NCBI RefSeq assembly: GCF_000189635.1
Contig: NW_002476054.1
Location: 43,501-107,500 of the forward strand
Reading direction: 5' to 3'
Length of the DNA stretch: 64,000 nucleotides
Origin: Tetrahymena thermophila SB210
Lineage: Eukaryota > Ciliophora > Oligohymenophorea > Hymenostomatida > Tetrahymenidae
Shown: piece after piece, positions 12,724-25,283 of the stretch
Layout of the letters: every line of letters begins with the position of its first letter
Numbering within the stretch: the first letter of the stretch is position 1
Made by a program: the position numbers and the translations under genes
Notes under the pieces: model-generated
The model's input: the letters and a program-made list of their open reading frames with translations, nothing else
The model's database searches: none
Told to the model about the DNA's origin: nothing

Positions 12724-15037
12724 TCAATTGACATGAATAGTCTTTTATTTGTTTGTTTCATTAACTTCCTCTTCAACACTGGAATGGATTTGAAGAGAAT
12801 CTATTAGTAAAGATTTCCTACTTTTAGCTCTAACTAAAAGTTCTGGTATTTCTTAAATCATAGGCTAATTAATAGTTTCTTTTAAAAAACATACTGCAAC
12901 ACATCCAATTAATGTTAAGAAACCCAAGCTTGCAATTGGAATGATTCCCATTCTATTAGAAATGTCAACAAAAAAAGGAGATAAGAAACTACCTTTAATT
13001 TTATAATAATGGTGTTAAAATAGATATTTATACATTAAATTAATTACCTATCATTCCTATAGCAAAATTAAATCCATATCCAACTGATTTTAAAGTAGTG
13101 GGATATGTTTCACCACAAAGAAGAACCATTAAACTATAATAAAAAATGATTTAAGGTTACATTTTTATTATTTAATTTTACCTAAAAGCTATTGAAAACA
13201 TGCATCTTGCTAAGGCAGCCATAAAAGTTTAAAATGGCTTTTACCAGCATGTTTAGTCAGAATTTTTGCATGATTCAGGAATTTGAAAAAATATAAAAGA
13301 AATACAAACAGCACATGTAATTAACAATGAGAAAAATGTTCCTTTCTTTCTTGGAATTTTGTGAGAAATAAAATCTATATTTTTAATTTTTTGTAGTATT
13401 AATTTTGATTATAAAAATTAGGGATAGACCATATATCACTTTTTCAGATAATGCCATATACCGTATAAATAATATTTTTGAAAAATTAAAGTAAAATGTA
13501 TACCGAATAAACAAAATTTCGAAAAATTTCATTAAAATTTTTTTAACTGTTTATACTGTCTATCCCTAATAAAAATAAAATCAATTAATTATATTTTAAA
13601 TTACCCGATACTATGTATCCAACAAATTCACCTATTCCAATAAATAATGAATTTTCTTAGAAAGAAGAACCAATTTAATCTAACGAAACTTAAATTCCAT
13701 AAAACAAAAGATTGGGAGGTATGAAAAGGATAACCATAAAAATGGTTGTATTTCTTTAAGACTTATATCTAAATAAATCTATATAGCTATATATTTTATC
13801 ATCATTTCTTCCCTCTTCTTTCAACTCATATTCTCTAATTTTTTCTCTATTGTTGAATTCAGCTATATAATTTAAAGTATCTAAGCATTTTTATCTACTC
13901 TTCTAATATAAATATCTATTTGATTAGTAAATTTTTATTTAGTATTAAGCTGATAAATTACAAATACCTTGGAGAATCGCGGATAAAAACAAATGGGAAT
14001 ACTGAAAGTAAACACATAGGGGCTGTAAAGCAGATAAAAGTACACCACTTCCAATTAGGAAAAACTTTAAGAAACCAAATGTATTACATTTCATTTACTG
14101 CACATAATACATAAAGAAGGATTACAGCTATAACCCTAAATTAACCAGCTAAAGAATATTTAATATAAAAATTAAATAAATTTTAGATTAAAAATTAACA
14201 TTAATAATTAAATTAATTAATGAATTTAATATATTAATTAATAAATAAATAGAGTAACTAAGATTTAATTTGCTAAACCACTATAACTATTTATAATAAA
14301 AGAATTTAAAAACGCTACCTGAGATCTCATTACAATTTACGATAACTAAAGAAAGAAGTGTTTGGATTCCAAAACCCATACCAAAGGAACCAATTAAAAG
14401 CATAGGAATATTTGTAGAGAAGTTTAAAATTAAGGCAAATACTGTACCAATAACCCAACATATTTTAGTAGTTATAGCTCTGCCTTTGTTGTCTGAAAAG
14501 TAGTTAAAAATTAATACCCCTATAATGCATCCAAAATAAGGAGTACTCTATATAATTGTTCTCCATGTTCTATTTTCACAATAAAGCTCAAATTGAGCAG
14601 ATATGTTTGAATCCACATTTATTGTCATTCTTGATAAAATATTAGCATCGCAAGCTCCCTATTAAAAATGAACGTGATTCATAAGTTAGTTTTAAAGCGA
14701 TTTGGACAAATAATATTACACTGTCTTCATCACAAATTACCCATTCATTATCTATTTAACATTCAAATGTTGGAGGACTTAAGAAATAAGGAGTCACCAT
14801 GAAACAAAAGGATGCAAAAAATGTAGTTAAACAAGAAAAGAAAACTATAACTTTTTGGTATTTATGTTTTTAACCAACTTTTTCCATAGCCTATTTTATT
14901 CAAAATTATTTATAGGAGTTATATAAAAAATTGTTGGTTTATTTTAAAAATATCCTTACTTCATCTATATCCAATTGCACAAAAGATGTATTTTGATCAC
15001 TCTAGTATATTTATGTTGGTTGATTACTATCCCTCAT
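12724..15037 (-). CDS. SLC22/organic-cation-type MFS transporter, copy A
   Basis: Polytopic major-facilitator transporter resembling the SLC22 organic ion family; the substrate cannot be told. Eight exons on the minus strand (15037-14960, 14890-14720, 14658-14319, 14148-13968, 13915-13605, 13374-13182, 13133-13048, 12992-12724) sum to exactly 543 codons including TGA, which supports every junction. Family signs are a first membrane helix, then an extracellular loop with Cys and WVICDED, WRTIIQSTPYFGCIIG, and the MFS loop-2 signature FNYFSDNKGRA. GETYPTTLKSVGYGFNFAIG matches the SLC22 motif before helix 11, and the C-terminal tail is acidic. It is the tandem paralogue of the gene at 15661-17879. 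Intron 5 (13375-13604) is 230 nt, against 79 nt in the paralogue, because of a MITE-like insert. Confidence 0.9.
13417..13570. mobile_element. MITE-like element in intron 5 of transporter copy A
   Basis: Perfect 13-bp terminal inverted repeats ATTAGGGATAGAC (13417-13429 and, inverted, 13558-13570) bound a 154-bp segment; similarity extends weakly inwards (xxTATA). The segment has no coding capacity. The corresponding intron of the neighbouring paralogue lacks it. Both flanks are A-rich (AAAA), so a target duplication is possible but not certain. It is non-autonomous and the parent transposon family is unknown. Confidence 0.7.
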
Positions 15038-15660
15038 TGTTTATTACTTTATTTCGCTATTTTTAAATTAAATATTTTTGGAAATTAATTAATTAATTAA
15101 TTTAGAAAGCAAAGCAAAAGATATAAAACCAGCAAAAATTTATATTATATTATTAAAATAAGATTTTTATTATTGTTTGTCAGAATCTTATTTATTTATT
15201 GGTTTTAATAAATTTTAATTAAAAAATATTCTGTAATAAAGCCAAAGTAAAAGCAATATTGTTATTTTTTCATACTTAAATTTATAAAAGTCAACAAAAA
15301 TACAAAAAATTCATTAAAATTTGAAAGTCAATCTTAATGAATGATTGTTTATTATAAAAGAAATATTTTTGTTTTAATTATTTTAATTAAACTAATTCTT
15401 ATACTAAAATTCAATTGTAAATTTAGATGTTTAACTTTAATTTTCATTCCACATATATAAATACTCTAAGAAGTTATTATTACAAACAAGCATTATTATT
15501 CTTTTAAAGAGCTTAAAAGTAAATTTTCAAAATATGATAAAAGTTCTACTTTTTATGGAAAAGTTGAAGTATGTATATTATAAATAAAAAGAGTATTGAA
15601 AGCTAAGAATTATTTTATATGAAATTTATTATTTTTTAAATTTTTTTACATTAAAATGCT
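15038..15660. other. Intergenic between the tandem transporters
   Basis: About 620 bp of A+T-rich sequence between the start of copy A and the stop of copy B. It presumably holds the promoter of copy A. No other feature was seen. Confidence 0.6.
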
Positions 15661-17879
15661 TCAATTAATATGAATTATTTTTTCTTATTTTACATCACTA
15701 GCATTCTCATCTTCTTATACATTCGAATGAATATTATTTATATCTATTACTAATGATTTTCTACTACTAGCTCTAATCTAAAGTTCTGGTATCTCTTAAA
15801 GCATAGGCTAATTTAGAGTTTCTTTTAAAAAACATACTGCAACACATCCCATTAATGTTAAAACACCCAAGCTTGCAACTGGAACAATTCCCATTCTATT
15901 AGAAATATCAACTATGTAAGGAGATAAGAAACTACCTTTATTTCATAAAGAAAATGTTAATAATACATATTTTATAGATTAAATTAATTACCAATCATTC
16001 CTATAGCAAAATTAAATCCATATCCAACTGATTTTAAAGTAGTAGGATATGTTTCACCACAAAGTAGAACCATTAAACTATATAAAAAAAATTTGTTTAA
16101 CATTATTTATTATTTAAATAGATTTATTACCTAAATGTTAATGAAACTATGCATCTTGATAAGGCAGCCATAAAAGATTAAAATGGCTTTTACCAGCATG
16201 TTTAGTCAGAACTTTTACATGATTCAGGAATTTAAAAGAATATGAAAGAAATACAAAGGGCACATGTAACTAACAAAGAGTAAAATGTTCCTTTCTTTCT
16301 TGGAATTTTGTGAGAAATCAAATCTATTTTTATAATATTTATTTTGTTGCAATTTTGGAGAATAAAATTTAAAAGTTTAAAATATTTCAGTTAATCAATT
16401 ACCTGAAGCTACATATCCAATAAATTCACCTATACCGATATACAATGAGTTTTCTTCAAAAGAGGAACCTAGCTGGTCTAATGAAACTTAAATTCCATAA
16501 TATAAAATATGGGGAGATATGAAAAGAATCATCATAAAAATGGTGGTTTTTCTTTAAGATTTATATCTAAATAAGTCTATGTAGCTATATGTTCTGTCAT
16601 CATTTCTTCCCTCTTCTTTAAGATCATATTCTCTAATTTTTTCTCTTTTGTTAAAATCTGCAATATAATTTAAAGCTTCTAAACATTTTTGTCTGCTTTT
16701 CTAATACAAATATCTATTTAATTAATACCAGTTACTCAGTTATATCTTATTAAAAAATTTATAAAATTAATACCTTGGAGAGTCACGAATAAAAATAAAT
16801 GGGAATGCGGTGAGTAAGCACATAGGGGCTGTAAAGCAAATAAAAGTGCACCATTTCCAATTAGGAAAAACTTTAAGAAGCCAAATGTATTACATTTCAT
16901 TTACTGCCCATAAGACATAAAGAAGAATGACTGCTATAACTCTAAACTAGCCAGCTAAATAATATTTTACATTAATTTAATTCTAAAAATTAATAGATTT
17001 TAAAAATTACTCCTAAATATAAATTTATTATTTTAAAAAAATTTGTAAATAAATTTAGAGTTAAGAGTAACAAATTTTTTGAAGGGAGTAACTCAATATT
17101 AATATGCTATAACACTATAATTATTCCTAATAAAAGAATTTAAAAATGTTTACCTGAAATTTCATTACAATTTACAATCACTAATGAAAGAAGCGTTTGA
17201 ATGCCAAAACCAAGACCAAAGGATCCAATTAAAAGCATAGGAATATTTGTAGAAAAATTTAATATTAGAGAGAAAACTGTACCAATAACCCAGCATACTT
17301 TAATAGTTATTGCTCTACCTTTGTTGTCTGAAAAGTAGTTAAAAATAAATACACCCACAATACAACCAAAATAAGGAGTGCTCTATATTATCGTTCTCCA
17401 TGTTCTGTTATCACAATAAAGCTCTAGTTAGGCAGATATACTTGAGTCAACATTTGTTGTCATTCTTGACTAAATTTTAGCATCACAAGCTCCCTTTTTA
17501 CAATAAAATGATAGATAGATTAGTTTTAAAGTAGTCTAACACAAGTTATAATACGTTGTCTTCATCGCAAGTTGTCCATTTACCATCTTTTAAACATTCA
17601 AATGTTGGAGGACTTAAGTAATAAGGAATGACCATATAACAAAATGTAGCAAAAAACATAGTTAAAGAAGAAAAGAAAACTATAACTTTTTAGTATTTAT
17701 GCCTTTAACCTACTTTTTCCATCGCCTATTTGGTATTCCAAATTGATAGTTAGTTATGAGTTTGTGCAAAAAATGTTTTATTATTCTGAAAATGTTTTTA
17801 CTTCATCAATGTCCATTTCCTAAGAGGAAGAACTTTGTTCATTCTTATATATTTCTGTTGTTTCGCTGTTATCCCTCAT
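15661..17879 (-). CDS. SLC22/organic-cation-type MFS transporter, copy B
   Basis: Close paralogue of the downstream gene at 12724-15037, in the same orientation and with the same exon order. It starts MRDNSETTEIYKNEQSS and ends in TGA at 15663-15661. The conserved blocks are the same: AMEKVGQRHKYQKVIVFFSS, WTTCDEDN, a SPPTFEC loop, the SDNKGRA MFS signature around 17330, an SLC22-type GYGFNFAIGM helix, and an acidic tail (NNIHSNVQEDENASD). Exons stay nearly identical while introns have diverged, so the duplication is fairly recent but not new. Intron 5 (16324-16402) is 79 nt and lacks the MITE found in copy A. Its own third intron (about 16960-17153) is long. The substrate is unknown. Confidence 0.88.
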
Positions 17880-19271
17880 TTATCACTATTACTATTTTTT
17901 AAATGATATTCTTAGAAATTAATATGTAATTATATTTAGCAGCAAATCAAAGGTTCTATTATTTAAAGTCAGCAATAATGTTTATTTGTAATAAATATAT
18001 AATTCTTTATTAATAATATTAGAAGTTTGTCAGAATCTTATTTATCTATTGATATTATTGTTAATTAATATAAAAATATTATGTAATCAAGCCAAAATAA
18101 AAGCAATATTAGTATGTTTGATATTTAAATATTTAAAATTCAACAAAAATACTTATGTGTTTGAAAATTAGCCTCTATATTACTTTTCTAAGAAATATTC
18201 TGTATTTTATTATTCATTTTCTTAACATTTATATATAAATATTATATATATACAACTAGAATTAAAGCAATAAGAATACAAAATTTTCATTTTTCTATCA
18301 AAAAATAATAAAAATACTTATTTACTTTTTAAAAATCTATATATATCTACGTACTTAAAAAATTTACATTATTATTACTCTACTTTATTATTAAAATTTA
18401 CTCAATTACTTAATTGTATTTTTGATAATCTAAGAATGTGTTTAGTCTAGGTGAAATAATAAAATGTTGTTATTTTGTTTAAGTTAAACTATTCATTCAT
18501 TTAGTTATAAAATAATATATAAATATGATAAATAGCTTTAGAAGATGATCTATTAAATTTATAGCAAAAAATTAATTTTAAATTTGATAAATAGAAGTAT
18601 ATATAGCTTGTTCAATTTTTTTCAAAAATATATTTAATTGTTCTAATGCAAGAAAAAAAATTGTTCTAGTATTTATTATTCATAATAAGATTATTAATAA
18701 AATAATCTAAATCAAAAAATAAATAAAAATTATATTAAAGTTTTACTAAATGACTTGCTTTATTAAATTAAATTGCCTTTAAATTAAAATTTCATTTTTA
18801 ATTAATTTTAAAGATATTTTTATTAAAAATTCATTGATTTTAAGCTAATAATTTGATATAAATTGTTAATTTTATTAAATTTTAATTTTTTAGGTGAATT
18901 AAAAATTATCTTTTAATATTTTTAATGATATTTATGTAATCAAAAATCTCTGAAGAGAAAAGAATTTCCTTAATTAAATTTTAGAATTCTCAAAGATTTA
19001 CTTAGCCTATTCATTAAAATTTTGATTTTTTATCTGATAATTAAATATATAAACTTTTCTTTTAATTTAAATAAAAAAACCTTTATTAATTAAAGAATTA
19101 AATCAATAAAAAATATTCTTCTAAAATAATAAGATTTGTTTTGTGATATTTATTAATTATTGTGTAAAAATTGCATCATTTATATCTTATATAGTTAATA
19201 TTGTGTTAATAACAAATTAAAAATCATAAAAATAAGTATTTAATTAAATTAGTAAATTAAAAAAGTATCGA
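17880..19271. other. Intergenic between divergent transporter B and FAD oxidoreductase
   Basis: 1.4 kb of very A+T-rich DNA that should contain both promoters. No ORF, RNA or repeat stood out. Confidence 0.6.
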
Positions 19272-20708
19272 ATGTTTAGTATTTGGGAGAAACAAAGCTA
19301 CCTAAAGCATGATGTAATCATAGTAGGAGGTGGGATAGGTAACAAAGTTTTTTAAAACACTATAAGGTTTATAAACTCCTGTAATTTAATATTTAGTTGG
19401 GTTATCAGTTGGTTGTTCTATTTTAGAAAAAAATTCAGATAAAAAAATTCTTATTCTTGAAAGAGGTATTTTACCTACAGGAGCTAGCACTAAAAATGCA
19501 GGATTTATATGCACAGACAGTAAGATTAATACTAAAAATAATCTTCCAAAAAAAATCAATAAATGTTTTTAAATTATTTTAAATTACAATCAGGTTTAAC
19601 AGAATTTGTTGAAGATATTAAAAAGATGGGTGAAAAAGAAGCTATTGATTTATTTTGTTAAAGATACTAAGGTTATAATCATCTACTTAAAAGGTTAGGT
19701 TAAAGAGGATGTGATGCTAAGTTTTAAGGATCTTACGAATTGATTGATTAACAAGATTTTGATGTTTCGCTTATAGATTATGCTAATAATTTGTTAAGAG
19801 ATATTTTTAAGAAAGATATTTTCACTCTTCGCAATGATCTGATCAATTAGTTTGGGTTTAATTAAAATAAAGTTAAATTCATGATAGAGAGTAGTATTGA
19901 AGGCTAAATAGATACTGGTCTTGCAATGAGAAATTTATACAAATACTTTGTTTCTCTAGGTGGTCTTTATCTTACAGGAGCTGAAGTCAAAAATTATAAA
20001 AAGATTGATAATTAATGTATTTAGGTATTTTAATTAAATGTTGATTATCAAATTAAAAAGCTTACATTCTTTTAGAGATTGAAGATAATATAATTAATTA
20101 ATTATAAATAATCTAAAAGGTTAATGTCAAGAATACAAACTCTGCTGAAGATATAATTTTTGAATCTTAAAATTTAGTATTTTGTACAAATGGATTCACA
20201 AACAATTTGATTAAATCAGAACTAAATTTAGTACCAGGAAGAGGTTAAGTAATTGTTACTAAGCCTATTGAAAATCTCAAATTTAAAGGAATATTCCATA
20301 TGGATGAAGGCTTTTATTATTTCAGAGACTACTATGGAAGAGTAATATTTGGAGGAGGAAGAAATACAGATTTTATAGGAGAAACAACTACGAAAATTGA
20401 AACAACAACTAAAATAATAAATAACCTCAAAGTCATATTGAAAGAAGTTATTTTACTAAACACTCCTTTTGAAGTCGATTATGAGTGGTCTGGGATTATG
20501 GTATTAATAATTTTTATAAAATATTATTTATCATTTTTTTAAATTAAAAAAGTGTTTCTCAAAAGATGGAAAAGGTAAAAATCCAATAGTTGAATAATTA
20601 GAAAAGAATATTTTTGTTGCTGCAAGAATGAATGGCTAAGGTGTAGCTATTGCTTCTAATGTTGGAGAGCAAATAGAAAAAATGATTTACCCTAAAATAA
20701 AGTTATGA
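19272..20708 (+). CDS. FAD-dependent oxidoreductase, DAO (D-amino-acid oxidase-like) family
   Basis: Five exons (19272-19338, 19397-19519, 19594-20016, 20076-20500, 20553-20708) join into 398 codons including TGA. The N-terminus DVIIVGGGIVGLSVG is the GxGxxG dinucleotide-binding fold for FAD, followed by KKILILERGILPTGAST, the ERG/G-A-S block typical of DAO-fold oxidoreductases. Later motifs are LVFCTNGFTNNL (the ...ATGGW-like strand that closes the FAD site), LVPGRGQVIVTKP, and a C-terminal FVAARMNGQGVAIAS, the usual family ending (GhnGhGv). Length of about 400 residues is typical. These enzymes oxidise amines or amino acids; the substrate is not predictable. Two introns interrupt the FAD-binding fold itself. 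The gene runs alone, with the transporter pair divergent upstream. Confidence 0.9.
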
Positions 20709-22127
20709 ATAAGTTATTCATTCATTCATTAATTTATTTTATTATTAAATGTATTTAATTTTAATATAAATAAATCAATTATTTTTTATTAAAACATTTC
20801 ATTCTTTTATTCAAATATTTTTTTTACAAAATAATTAATTTATTTCAAACTAAAATTTTAATGAATTAATTGAAATGATTGTGATCATTAAATTTAGTGC
20901 CTAGGAATTTTTGGCCCTTAAGTATGGGCGTAAGTCTATTTTTAGTAAAACTGCGCTTAATTATGCTAAAGGTACTTAGACTATACTTTAATTTTTAAAA
21001 AATTTATCCAATTTGACCAATTTGTTATTTAAAAACTTAATTATTTTAGTAATAATTTATATTGGAGTTAAAAATATGAAAAATTAAAAAGATATTTTAA
21101 TTAAGTTTAGTATAGTGGGATTTTTTTTTATTATAAAAGTATGACTAATATTTATCAAAAAAATTTTAAAATAAAATAATGGTTTCTCAAAATAAAATTA
21201 AGTTAGTTACTTACCCTCCTTATTCGCCCGACATGAACTTAATAGAAAATGTCTGGGCATAGTTGAAAGATTTATCTTGAGAATATGAATGCAAGAATAA
21301 AAAATTTGAAAACTCAAATGAGCTCATTCTCTTTATTCATAATGAATTTATGAATAACGATTAAATCAAAAGATCAATTATTAATGGATATGATAGATAT
21401 GCATCAAGAGTTTAATAATTAATTGCGCAAAATTTACTAAATAAATAAATTGAGTAATTTCAACGTGCGTACAAGTCACATATAATAAATTTTTCTATTT
21501 TAATACAAAATTAAAAAAAAAGAAATGGTTTATTAAAAATAATAATAAAATAAATATTAACTTATTCATTTAATCATTCAATTACTTAATGCTTCAATTA
21601 ATTTTGCCAATCATCTGAAGAAATTAAATTTTTTTTATATTAAATTTATATTTTTAGTTTAAATGAAATTTTTTATGTTGATTTAATTTATATTCATTTT
21701 AGAAAATAAAAGCTTAAATTCATAAATTGATTTGCATTTTAGAGATCGACTTTAATATAATAATATCAAAGTATTATTTATTGAGTAAGATGCTTCCTAT
21801 CATCTAATTTAAATTAATTTATGAAGCTGTTCAGTACTTGTAAATTATTAATAAGTGTAAAAAAATAATATTAATAGAAAGAAAATTAGAATAAAATTGC
21901 TGATTCTACTTTACAGTAAGATTTTGCTTTTAAAAAAGCTTGCTATTACAACTAAAAATTATATAGATATTTGATTCTTAGTTAATTAGTCACATTAGAT
22001 AGAAAACATATATAAATATATAAACGTAAGGAGAAGGAAAGATTAATAATTGTGATAAATTAATTTTGTAAAAAATTGTAAGAATTTGAAAAAAAGTAAT
22101 TAACTCAAATAATTAATAAGTTAAAAA
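20709..22127. other. Intergenic with transposon relic
   Basis: A+T-rich spacer. A less A+T-rich patch (20895-20990) precedes the transposase fragment at 21181-21475. The rest is featureless. Confidence 0.6.
21181..21475 (+). pseudogene. Tc1/mariner-type (IS630 superfamily) transposase C-terminal fragment, broken
   Basis: The frame from ATG 21181 contains the Tc1/mariner block around the second catalytic Asp, YPPYSPDMNLIENVWAQLK, preceded by NKIKLV as in active family members. Fifteen or so bases later a TGA (21278-21280) interrupts the frame, which then continues with a plausible C-terminal helix region to about 21475. The N-terminal helix-turn-helix and the first catalytic Asp are absent or unrecognisable upstream, so this is a truncated and decayed copy. 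Terminal inverted repeats were not found with confidence. Transposons of this kind are normally removed from the ciliate macronucleus, so it is either a retained relic or a sign that the DNA is of micronuclear origin. Confidence 0.8.
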
Positions 22128-24176
22128 ATGGAAACTGAAATTATATAATTTGAGTAATTAAATTAAACTTTATTGAATTAAATTCATTTTTTAAATCACG
22201 AATACATCTTCCTATGTGATTAAAATAATATTTTTTATGCTAATAAATAGTAAAGACTGTAAAGTCGATGAAGTTCTCAATAAATCAAACTTGACTAAAG
22301 AATCATATTAAATCTACTTTAAGTATTTTTAAAATAATATAACGTAAATTTAACCTAATTTTTCTTACTAATAGATAAACGCTACCAACAGACATAAGCT
22401 ATGTGTTTAAGAAGTTGAATCCTAAGAATATTACTTCATTTACCTATGCCCAAGAGTAATTATATATTAATATATAAGTTATTTTATTATATTTAAAGTT
22501 GTTTGCTTTATATTATTATTTTAGTATGGTTTATTTAGAAATATTTCAAAAAATTTTAAATCATTAAATTACAGAGGCACTATTTCAAAGAAGGGTGGAT
22601 TGAAGGATGATAAACTAATGGAAGTCAGCTCTTTCTTAAAAAATTTGAATTTAACATATTTAGAGCTAGAAATGTGGTAAAATTTGTTATGAATATAAAA
22701 GATTATTTTATATTTTTTCTAATCAAACATTTTAAATTAAGCATATATTTTTTATTAAATTTCCTTAGCAACAATTTTGTGACAGATATTGGAATAGGTG
22801 CTTTTTGTGAAAGTATTACTCAATCTACAAATCTTAAGAAATTTAAGATTGCTGGTGGGTAAATCGTTAACAGCTTACTTTTTTTTATAACCCAGCTATT
22901 TTTAATTAAAATTAATAGACGTAATTAACTTAAAGACAAAGGTGCTTTTTATTTGTCCTAAGCAATATCAAAATTTACATAGTTAGAATGGCTTGATTTT
23001 TGCGCTGAGTAAATAAATATGCTTTCTCTCAATCCAAAATTCAATTTTTTAAATAAAAAATTAAGTATGAATGACATTGGTGATATAGGTATGGAAAATG
23101 TTATGAATTCAATTTCATAGTGCTCATAATTAAAATATTTAAGACTTTGCTTAAGGTAAATTTATTCTAGAAAATTTAGATTATTTTAAATATAATAATA
23201 AATAGAGTAAATCGTATATCAGACTAGGGTGCTATTGCTATTGGTAATGGAATTAAGAATCTTAAATAACTTGAAACTTGCTTAGTTTTAGTCCAGTAAA
23301 TTTAAAAGGTTAAATTAATTTAAAGATTAAAAATTTTATATAAAAATAGAAATTTAGATATTGGAGATTAAGGAACAGAGGGTATAATGAAGGGTCTTAT
23401 AGAATGCCCTAACTTATCAAGCTTGATATTAAATCTATCGTAAATTTATATGAAAAAGGTTGTAACTTATGTTAATATTTTTTGTGTAGGAGTAATTAAA
23501 TTGGAAATAATGGAATTGCAGCAATAGGAAAGTACTTGCCTTACCTTTAAAGCTTAACATCTTTGAATCTAATCCTTGAGTAAAATTACAAATATATATT
23601 TATTATATTTATTTTTATATTATTTGAATGTTAGCTCTTGTGAATTTGAAGGAGAAGGAGTGAAAAAACTATCACATGGACTTGGGCAACTAAATAACTT
23701 AAGTCTTTTATTCATGAATATACTGTAATTAATAATTGATTAATGCAATTTATAATTAATTTATCTAATTATGCAATCAAATTTTATAGAGGAAATTCTT
23801 TAGACAGAGAAACTATACTTTAATTATCTCAAGATGTCTCAAAATTAAATAAGCTTTTAGAATTCCACCTACAAATAGAGTATTCAAAACTATTTAATAC
23901 TCTTAATTTTTAATAATTAATTTTTGAAAAAATAGATTTAATCCAAATTTCACCCATCTTTTCAAGAAAGTTCAAGAAGGTTGCCAATATCTTTAGAAAT
24001 TAGAAGTAAAAAATACTGAATAAATTGATGACAACTCTGACTTTTTAGAAATATTGTATCAGCATTGTAACACAAAAAAATTAGAAATTATAAAATAATA
24101 GTGCCTTAAAAAATATTTTGCTGATTTAATGACATATAACCCATAACACATATTTATTGATTTATTTTTATAATGA
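22128..24176 (+). CDS. Leucine-rich-repeat protein (ribonuclease-inhibitor type), many introns
   Basis: From ATG 22128 a short N-terminal exon (to 22215) leads into a chain of small exons, each holding about one LRR, separated by 45-80-nt introns. Recognisable units include IGNGIKNLKQLETC, DQGTEGIMKGLIECPNLSSL, NQIGNNGIAAIGKYLPYLQS and FEGEGVKKLSHGLGQLNNLS, all of the long alternating LRR type found in ribonuclease inhibitor and NLRs. The stop is TGA at 24174-24176. Exon borders were judged by eye and not all were fixed. No kinase, NACHT or F-box domain was seen. A role in protein-protein binding is the only safe inference. A much larger intronless LRR gene lies 3.7 kb downstream. Confidence 0.75.
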
Positions 24177-25283
24177 AAAAATTATGTTTTTGTATAAATA
24201 AATGAAGGATAATTTTAAAAGTTATATATATATTAAAAGTACACTCAGTTTTTTAATTTTTTAAGAAGCATTTATTAGTTATTTTATAGTTTATTATTCA
24301 ATTAAAGATAATAATAGATTAACTAATTGAATTTATTTTAACTTTGATTTAAAACTAATATTTTATTATCTAAATCTAATATTTTTTTATTTCAGATTAA
24401 ATATTATAAAATAAATTTTTAATCTTACATTTATGAAATATAAAAAAGTTAAGGCATTAATAGTATATTATACAGTAAAGAAAATTCATTTATAATTTAA
24501 ATCTGATATTCTTGTATTTAAGATAAAAAATATTATCCAATTTAATTTTTTATGGAAATTCTAAACAAGTAACATATTTATTTTTTTAAAAATTATGGCA
24601 ATCATAATTTTCAGAAAACTAATTTTTAATTTAAAACAATAATTAAATTCTTTTAAAAATTTAATAAGAATAGCTATAACAAATAAAAAATCAGTAATTT
24701 TTTCTTTTTTTTTTTTAAAATTATATTAAAGTATATAAAAATGGAAATATTTTTTTTACTTTTGCATATTTTCCCATTCTTCTTTTGGCAATTACTTTGT
24801 TTTAATTTAAGAAGTCTGTTTGAAGGATTTACTTTTACAAAAATTCAAAAGACAGGTCATAATTATATTGTCTTGGCAATCATTCATTATTTAAAGTTAA
24901 AACTTTTTTATTTCAGATAAAATATTTTCAAAGTAATTTATTTAGTTGTAGTTAGTGTAAGGAAGGAAATACTTAACAAGTAGAATGTTTAATTATATAT
25001 ATATATATATATAGTATACAGAAAAGAATAGGTGAAATTATAATTTACAAATAATTTGATTTTAATTTAAAACAAACAATAATTCATTCATTAAGATCCT
25101 TTAAAGATTAAAGATCTAACAATCAATATATCCAAATATACTTTATGGATATTTTAAGTAGATAATTTAAAATTTTGCTTCTTATCCTGATAAATTCAAA
25201 ACTTTTTAATTATTTTATAATGGTTTTATGTGAAATAATTGCTTTAGTTTTAGCCTTTATGGCTTGATTATTATTAATATCAA
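24177..25283. other. Intergenic, convergent
   Basis: A+T-rich spacer with a short (TA)n run around 24995-25013. I see nothing else. Confidence 0.6.

Noticed and set aside
24995-25013. TA-rich run as a replication or regulatory element
   Set aside because: A simple dinucleotide repeat, common in such A+T-rich DNA; nothing links it to a function.
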